Assembly: GCA_964611435.1 (NCBI GenBank)
Contig: CAZSXT010000018.1
Coordinates: forward strand, 16,946-80,945
DNA: 64,000 nucleotides
Direction: 5' to 3'
From: JAYPHU01 sp964611435
GTDB taxonomy: Bacteria > Pseudomonadota > Alphaproteobacteria > Rhodospirillales > UBA2165
Shown: piece after piece, positions 59,828-64,000 of the stretch
Numbering within the stretch: position 1 is the first letter of the stretch
How the letters are laid out: each line of letters opens with the position of its first letter
The notes under the pieces: generated by a model
Database searches by the model: none
Seen by the model: the letters and a program-made list of their open reading frames with translations, nothing else
What the model was told of the DNA's origin: nothing
Made by a program: the position numbers and the translations under genes

Positions 59828-60979
59828 CTAATTCATATAAAGGTGAACTTCCGTGCTGGTGGCCTGGCCGGTGCGTTCCGACAGGTTGACCCGCGCCGGG
59901 GGCAGACCCATCCGTTGCAGGGATCTCAGAACGCTTTCGGCATTGCGCCGCGCTTGGTTGCGGTTCAGCGCCACACGGGCCGCGCCACCGGAGCTTGGCG
60001 CGACGGCGACCAGGGCGAAGGTCGCGCCCGGACGGCGTTGCAGCGCTTGGTTCACGGCGTTGTAGAGCGCTTGCTCATAAGCCACATTCTTGCGGTCGAA
60101 GCGGATCACCACCAGCGGCCGTTGGCCCGGGCCGGGCGCGGCGCGGCTGACATTGCCGGCGGGAAGGCCCCGTGTGGCGGCGGTCAGCGCCTGGTTGGTC
60201 AGGCTGGCGCCCATGGGTTCGCCGGTTTTGATGGCGGCCGAGAGCGTGTTCATGTTGGCCCGCTCGGAGGCGACGAAATTAGTCTGGCGCTGAATATCCT
60301 CGGACAGTTCCTTCAACAGCCGGTCCACCAGGACCACGGTCCGGTTGACTTCATCTTCCAGGATGGCGAGACCCTGATGATCTTCATCCACCGCACCGGA
60401 AAGCCGGAACGCCGCGCGGGTGTTTTCCGACAGGAACGACGCCAGGGTGGAATCCGCGGTGACCGAGGTGGTCAGCTGGTTCATGTTACTGATATCGTTG
60501 CTGATTTTATTCAACAGGCCGAGCGCATTTTCAAAGCGCTGGCGCAGGATCGGGTTGTCGGGGGTGGTGCCGACCTGCAGGCGCGCGTTGATCGCGGCGA
60601 CGGCGCTCTGATAGCCTTCGGCGTCCGCCACCGTGCGAGAGCGAAGCTGCTGCAGGGTCGAATTGTTCTTGGACACGTTGCCCTGAAGCCGGCGCAGTTC
60701 ACCGCGCAGTTCGACAACCTTGCCGCCGACGAAGGTGGCGTTCTGGGCGCTGAGGTTCTGCTGTTGCGGCTGGGCTGGTTGGGGCGCCGGTTGCGGCGCG
60801 GGCTGAGCCTGAACGACGGGTTGGGGGGCAGGCGCTGGGGCCGGTTGAGACGCTGCGGAAGAACTGCCTTTCGGGTCTTCGCCGGTCAGAGACGGGAGGA
60901 GCGAGTCAGACGAAAACGAACAGCCCGCCAAGAGGGCCGCCGCGCCGACTATAATCGGCCGATACAATTTAAAAGCCAT
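59828..60979 (-). CDS. Lipoprotein with proline/glutamine-rich linker and OmpA-like C-terminus
   Basis: A 383-residue exported lipoprotein with a lipobox LLAGC (cysteine at residue 20). A low-complexity linker rich in P, A and Q spans about residues 43-75. A helical region of about 170 residues follows. The C-terminal ~110 residues have the pattern of an OmpA-type peptidoglycan-binding domain: PLVVIRFDRKNVAYEQALYN, then ALNRNQARRNAESVLRSLQR and closing VHLYMN. The OmpA motif is imperfect, so this is an inference. It would tether the outer membrane to the cell wall or help organise an envelope complex. Confidence 0.78.
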   Translation of the reverse strand: MAFKLYRPIIVGAAALLAGCSFSSDSLLPSLTGEDPKGSSSAASQPAPAPAPQPVVQAQPAPQPAPQPAQPQQQNLSAQNATFVGGKVVELRGELRRLQGNVSKNNSTLQQLRSRTVADAEGYQSAVAAINARLQVGTTPDNPILRQRFENALGLLNKISNDISNMNQLTTSVTADSTLASFLSENTRAAFRLSGAVDEDHQGLAILEDEVNRTVVLVDRLLKELSEDIQRQTNFVASERANMNTLSAAIKTGEPMGASLTNQALTAATRGLPAGNVSRAAPGPGQRPLVVIRFDRKNVAYEQALYNAVNQALQRRPGATFALVAVAPSSGGAARVALNRNQARRNAESVLRSLQRMGLPPARVNLSERTGQATSTEVHLYMN

Positions 60980-61164
60980 CGTGCCGCCAACCTTATAAAG
61001 TTAATAGATACCCGGTCGATTCAATGAATTATTTGAAAGACTTATCACGTCTCTCTTTTATCGTTCAAGCTATTACTTACCGACCTAGAGTCCGGCAGGC
61101 AAGTGAAAATAGTATCCCTGTCCCGTCCGGCGCTTATTGCGAGTCGTTTGGGTGAAACACCCAC

Positions 61165-61193
61165 TTGCACTTCTGCGTCGATTTGAATAGGTT
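61165..61193 (+). promoter_or_regulatory. Possible promoter of tRNA-Arg
   Basis: TTGCAC (61165-61170) and TAGGTT (61188-61193) are separated by 17 bp, with the predicted start about 61200, seven bases before the tRNA. Both boxes deviate from consensus, so this is tentative. Confidence 0.4.
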
Positions 61194-61206
61194 CTGCCCC
61201 TCCCGC

Positions 61207-61283
61207 GCGCCCGTAGCTCAATTGGATAGAGCGTCTGACTACGGATCAGGAGGTTGAGGGTTCGAGTCCTTCCGGGCGCGCCA
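61207..61283 (+). tRNA. tRNA-Arg (anticodon ACG)
   Basis: A 77-base tRNA with encoded CCA. The acceptor stem is GCGCCCG (61207-61213) with CGGGCGC (61273-61279), discriminator G and CCA at 61281-61283. The D loop has AATTGGATA, and the anticodon loop is CTACGGA in the stem TCTGA/TCAGG region, giving ACG, which is read as arginine (CGN) after A-to-I editing. The T loop is TTCGAGT. The base composition changes abruptly just after it, suggesting that the 3' end served as an integration site. Confidence 0.97.
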
Positions 61284-61711
61284 ATCTTTTCAATAGCTTA
61301 AATGCCAAACGTCACCTGCCTAGCACTTAGAAGTCTGTTCTAGGTGCAGTATAGGTGCAAAATAACATGCGCTTTGCCGGATATAGCCCCCCCTTTGGGT
61401 CGAGGGGGCGCCTTTGTACATCGGCTACGGGCTATAGTCTGGACGCTCTATTTTCAAAATTACACGAATCTAGACTGGCAACCTGTGCATTAACCTTGGT
61501 CGGCTAACGGATTCTTAGCCGAAGTGATTTAGCGGGCTGATTTACTTCTGACTTTAGCCAATTTCAGTCATTTTCCAATAGCAGAAAAACAGTCCACAAA
61601 TTGATCTGGATTAATTTACGCTGAAGAATATTTGATATACTCCATAAGTATGATGTTTCCGTTGTCGCCTGTTTTTCAGCAGAGTGACCCCTCCAGAAAA
61701 GAAGAGATTAA
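61284..61711. other. Non-coding region at the tRNA-island junction
   Basis: About 430 AT-rich bases with no convincing gene on either strand. TAGGTGCA occurs twice with three bases between (about 61340-61358), of the kind found at integrase arm sites. GCCCCC (61386-61391) pairs with GGGGGC (61404-61409), followed by GCCTTT, a weak terminator for the tRNA transcript. A GATATACT shortly before the PCuAC gene could be a -10 box, but no good -35 box is seen. No integrase gene is present within the window. Confidence 0.5.
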
Positions 61712-62221
61712 ATGATAAAACGCACCATAACCTATACCATATTGTTAATTCTGGGTGCTGGGGGCCTTAGTGGTGCCGTCCAGGCAAAAGAATATCAGCT
61801 TGGAAATTTGGTAATATCAGATCCTTGGGCCCGATTCACTCCGGGTCTGGTCAGAAATAGCGCGGCTTATATTCCAAAGCTAGTCAATAACGGACGACAA
61901 ATGGATCGTCTGGTGAATGTCTCTTCTACCATCGCCGAAAAAGTTGAATTGCACAGAACCATAGTTGAGAACAACATTGTTAAAATGCGCCATGTTGATG
62001 GCGTCGATTTAGAGCCAGGAAAATCGGTAACTATAAAACCGGGCGGCTATCACATAATGTTGAAGGGGCTGTATGCGCCCTTAGTAGTTGGACAATCATT
62101 CCCTCTTAAACTGACGTTCGAGAAGGCTGGTGACCTTGAGGTTACGGTTGTCGTGAGGAAATTTGAAAAGCCGCTCGACGTGAAGATGAATCATCACAAT
62201 CATGGAACCATGAAAAAGTAG
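61712..62221 (+). CDS. Periplasmic copper chaperone PCu(A)C
   Basis: A 169-residue exported protein with a signal peptide (ITYTILLILGAGGLSGAVQA). The copper-binding motif H-x10-M-x21-H-x-M is exact: H81, M92, H114 and M116. A C-terminal NHHNHG may also bind metal. PCuAC proteins hand Cu(I) to SCO proteins or directly to the CuA site of cytochrome c oxidase. A SCO gene lies 270 bases downstream on the same strand, which supports this role. AT-rich compared with the genes before the tRNA. Confidence 0.95.
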   Translation: MIKRTITYTILLILGAGGLSGAVQAKEYQLGNLVISDPWARFTPGLVRNSAAYIPKLVNNGRQMDRLVNVSSTIAEKVELHRTIVENNIVKMRHVDGVDLEPGKSVTIKPGGYHIMLKGLYAPLVVGQSFPLKLTFEKAGDLEVTVVVRKFEKPLDVKMNHHNHGTMKK

Positions 62222-62335
62222 TCGCTTCGGCTTTAGCTTCCGCGGACACGTGTGGGAATGCAGTCTCGGAATGCGGACGAGCTAAATAAAGCTGGCCAAT
62301 AACGGCAGTGCTATCATTCGAAATCAATCGTTCGC

Positions 62336-62473
62336 CTAGTTAAAGGCTGTGCCGCACATGGTTAGAATCGATGGCACACTCATCGCCGTCTTAGCGTAAA
62401 AGGGTAAGGCGGCAACAATTGCCAGGATGCAAAGTCCCGCAAAAATATGTAGAAAGATCATCTCTCGATTCAT
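62336..62473 (-). CDS. Possible 45-residue membrane protein
   Basis: ATG 62473 to TAG 62336 encodes 45 residues with one strong membrane segment (IFLHIFAGLCILAIVAALPF) and a short tail with SVPSILTMCGTAFN. It lies divergently from the SCO gene with only 18 bases between the starts. No ribosome-binding site is evident and no family is recognised, so it could be chance in AT-rich sequence. Confidence 0.35.
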   Translation of the reverse strand: MNREMIFLHIFAGLCILAIVAALPFYAKTAMSVPSILTMCGTAFN

Positions 62474-62491
62474 GTCACTACATTAAGTTAT

Positions 62492-63097
62492 ATGCTCAGA
62501 ATTATCTATATAGTCTTTGGCCTAACGGCATTCTCCATTGCGGTGGTAGGGGTATTTAGGATTTCTAGCTATTACGCAGATGAGATTGGAAGAGACCGTG
62601 TCAAATCAACCGTATTACTGGATACCTCGGGTAAACCTTGGAAATTGTCCGATTTAGGAAATAGGGTTGGGGTAATCTTTTTTGGGTACACATATTGTCC
62701 CGATGTTTGCCCGACAACATTAAATGATCTGTCAATAGCTCTGCAAGGTATGGGGCCAGAGCGCGATACCGTTCAGCCAATTTTTATATCTGTTGATCCG
62801 GGTCGAGATAATCCCACTGTGATCCGTGAGTATATTTCTCAGTTTGATAAAAGTATCATAGGGCTGACTGGGGATCCGGATGCCATTAAATCTTTCGCCT
62901 GGAATTTTGGCGCAACTTACTCGACACTAAAATCAAACCCCGAAGATAAAAGTTATATGCTCGAACATTCCGCTAATTTCTTCATTGCTTCATCGAGTGG
63001 ACAGCGTATTCATTTACCGATCAAAAATGATCCTGATGAATTGCGCGATGCAATTTTCAACGCGGCACAATCCATCATCCGCTCCGACAGACAATAA
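62492..63097 (+). CDS. SCO1/SenC-family copper protein
   Basis: A 201-residue membrane-anchored thioredoxin-fold protein, with an N-terminal hydrophobic segment (IIYIVFGLTAFSIAVVGVF). The copper ligands are intact: C69 and C73 in FFGYTYCPDVCPTTL and H159 in LEHSANFF. SCO proteins deliver copper to, or reduce, the CuA site in subunit II of cytochrome c oxidase. Together with the PCuAC gene upstream it forms a copper-delivery pair. It is AT-rich (two 60-base lines counted by hand are 47% and 45% GC). Confidence 0.95.
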   Translation: MLRIIYIVFGLTAFSIAVVGVFRISSYYADEIGRDRVKSTVLLDTSGKPWKLSDLGNRVGVIFFGYTYCPDVCPTTLNDLSIALQGMGPERDTVQPIFISVDPGRDNPTVIREYISQFDKSIIGLTGDPDAIKSFAWNFGATYSTLKSNPEDKSYMLEHSANFFIASSSGQRIHLPIKNDPDELRDAIFNAAQSIIRSDRQ

Positions 63098-63139
63098 TTG
63101 ATTTTTAGTTAGAGATGGGTGCTCGTCAAATGCCTAGGT

Positions 63140-63823
63140 TCACGCAATCAGGACCACTCCTAGGGCCATAGTGGCAAGTCCAATACCGCCCTGAAGCACC
63201 CGATGCCCCCATGTTAGAGTGCAAACTGTATAAGCGAGTGGTACCGCTACAACAACCGAAAGAGCCGCCATCCCCAGGATGGAACCAAGACCAAAAAGAA
63301 CGATATAAATTAATGCCAACTCAGCTTCCACAACGGATGTTGCCGTCAAAATTAACAATGCTGCGGAACCCGCCATGCCATGCATCATACCCACCAAAAG
63401 GGTGCGGTAGGGTAACCCCCGAGGATGGTCGTGGCCGTGCGCTTCGGCGTCATGCTCGGCATTTGGTCCATGCGCATGTGCATGAAAATGAACTACTCCG
63501 TCACGGTGTCGATGAATGTGATAATGGATCCGCTCACGCCATAGACGATACAAGAGTGACCCACCAAGCACCACCAGCATGACGCCTACTCCCATCTCAA
63601 ACCATTGGGCAATTTGCGTTCCGATCGATTTTCCCAATAGAGCAGCGCCGCCCGCCAAAGCCATCAGGGTGACTGTGTGGCCAAATCCCCATACCATTCC
63701 ATGGGTAACGATCCGACGCATCGTTCTCTCTTTGGCCGCAATAGAAGCCACAGCAGCAATATGATCTGCTTCTAGAGCATGCTGCATCCCAATCAAAAGG
63801 CCGAGGAACAGTACAGAGGACAT
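63140..63823 (-). CDS. NicO/UreH-type nickel-cobalt transporter
   Basis: A 227-residue membrane protein with about six hydrophobic segments. The first segment carries the H-x4-D-H signature of nickel/cobalt permeases (HALEADHIAAVAS, H15, D20, H21). A cytoplasmic or periplasmic loop about residues 98-135 is rich in histidine (HYHIHRHRDGVVHFHAHAHG and further HDAEAHGHDH), a typical metal-binding loop. It may import nickel or cobalt, or export them as RcnA does; direction cannot be told. It is convergent with the SCO gene. Confidence 0.85.
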   Translation of the reverse strand: MSSVLFLGLLIGMQHALEADHIAAVASIAAKERTMRRIVTHGMVWGFGHTVTLMALAGGAALLGKSIGTQIAQWFEMGVGVMLVVLGGSLLYRLWRERIHYHIHRHRDGVVHFHAHAHGPNAEHDAEAHGHDHPRGLPYRTLLVGMMHGMAGSAALLILTATSVVEAELALIYIVLFGLGSILGMAALSVVVAVPLAYTVCTLTWGHRVLQGGIGLATMALGVVLIA

Positions 63824-64000
63824 GTCGCAAACATCCTATCCCTCCGTGCCTTCTGCGGAAAGCAAATGAGTTAGAAAGAGTAGTTTCTTCATTCACCGCT
63901 GCTTGCATATTGCTCCGAGTAGGCAAATTTTAATCAAATTCGGAATGTCTCATTTGGGTCTTGGTTGTGTAAAAACGTTTTGGCTGATTGGGTCTTGTGT
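63824..64000. other. Upstream region of the NicO-type gene
   Basis: AT-rich sequence with no gene that I can support. GGAGGGATAGGA on the minus strand lies ten or more bases before ATG 63823 and may be its ribosome-binding site at unusual distance. No riboswitch or operator was recognised. Confidence 0.4.

Noticed and set aside
1..64000. CRISPR array, prophage, insertion sequence or rRNA operon
   Set aside because: No regularly spaced direct repeats, transposase, integrase, phage structural gene or rRNA sequence was found.

Overview
The window is a dense, GC-rich (about 60%) stretch of bacterial chromosome in which nearly every base belongs to a housekeeping or metabolic gene. Gene content and order point to an alphaproteobacterium of the Rhodospirillales or a related marine lineage: rpmH-rnpA-yidD-yidC-engB-argB, def-fmt-truA, dapD-dapE, plant-type gshA, NADP malic enzyme with a phosphotransacetylase tail, and dispersed palindromic repeats. 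The genus cannot be named from this sequence. One run of exactly 100 N (5881-5980) marks a scaffold gap.

Layout. 1-2441: a truncated alpha/beta hydrolase and a two-gene glycosyltransferase operon (GT4, GT9) probably for surface polysaccharide. 2438-10219: translation cluster thrS, infC, rpmI, rplT, pheS, pheT. thrS is preceded by a promoter, a threonine-rich leader peptide and an intrinsic terminator that together look like a transcription attenuator; infC starts at AUC. 10228-15124 (minus): hydrolase, MDR oxidoreductase, 2OG-Fe(II) oxygenase, a thioredoxin-fold protein with an in-frame UGA at its first active-site cysteine, and argG. 15345-18982: maeB and an MFS transporter. 18998-23296 (minus): gshA, rsmE and a CHASE2 nucleotide cyclase. 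23451-26662: chorismate mutase, ubiA, a hydrolase and an ACMSD-like amidohydrolase. 26673-30103: rmuC, then def-fmt-truA. 30100-34782: two transporters and an FAH/GST pair. 34859-39533 (minus): dapD-dapE with two small membrane proteins, a metallo-beta-lactamase-fold protein whose main zinc motif is lost, and a HAD phosphatase. 39930-46486: a diguanylate cyclase, then enoyl-CoA hydratase, argB, engB, yidC, yidD, rnpA and rpmH on the minus strand. 46697-51255: TVP38-family membrane protein coupled to a flavin disulfide reductase, a histidine kinase and a DUF547 protein. 51274-60979: gamma-glutamyltransferase, panB-panC, a PQQ-type sugar dehydrogenase, a DMT exporter, a PanE-like reductase, a membrane-anchored trypsin-like protease with an FHA-like N-terminus, and a lipoprotein.

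61207-64000: a tRNA-Arg(ACG) gene, beyond which base composition falls to about 45% GC. Three metal-handling genes follow (PCuAC copper chaperone, SCO protein, NicO-type nickel/cobalt transporter), which looks like the start of a tRNA-associated island devoted to copper delivery to cytochrome oxidase and nickel or cobalt transport.

The strongest leads are the candidate selenoprotein (13284-13820), the thrS attenuator with an apparently leaderless leader peptide (2438-2590), the 282-bp element with perfect 17-bp terminal inverted repeats (5366-5647), and the MBL-fold protein with a dismantled metal site (37795-38751).
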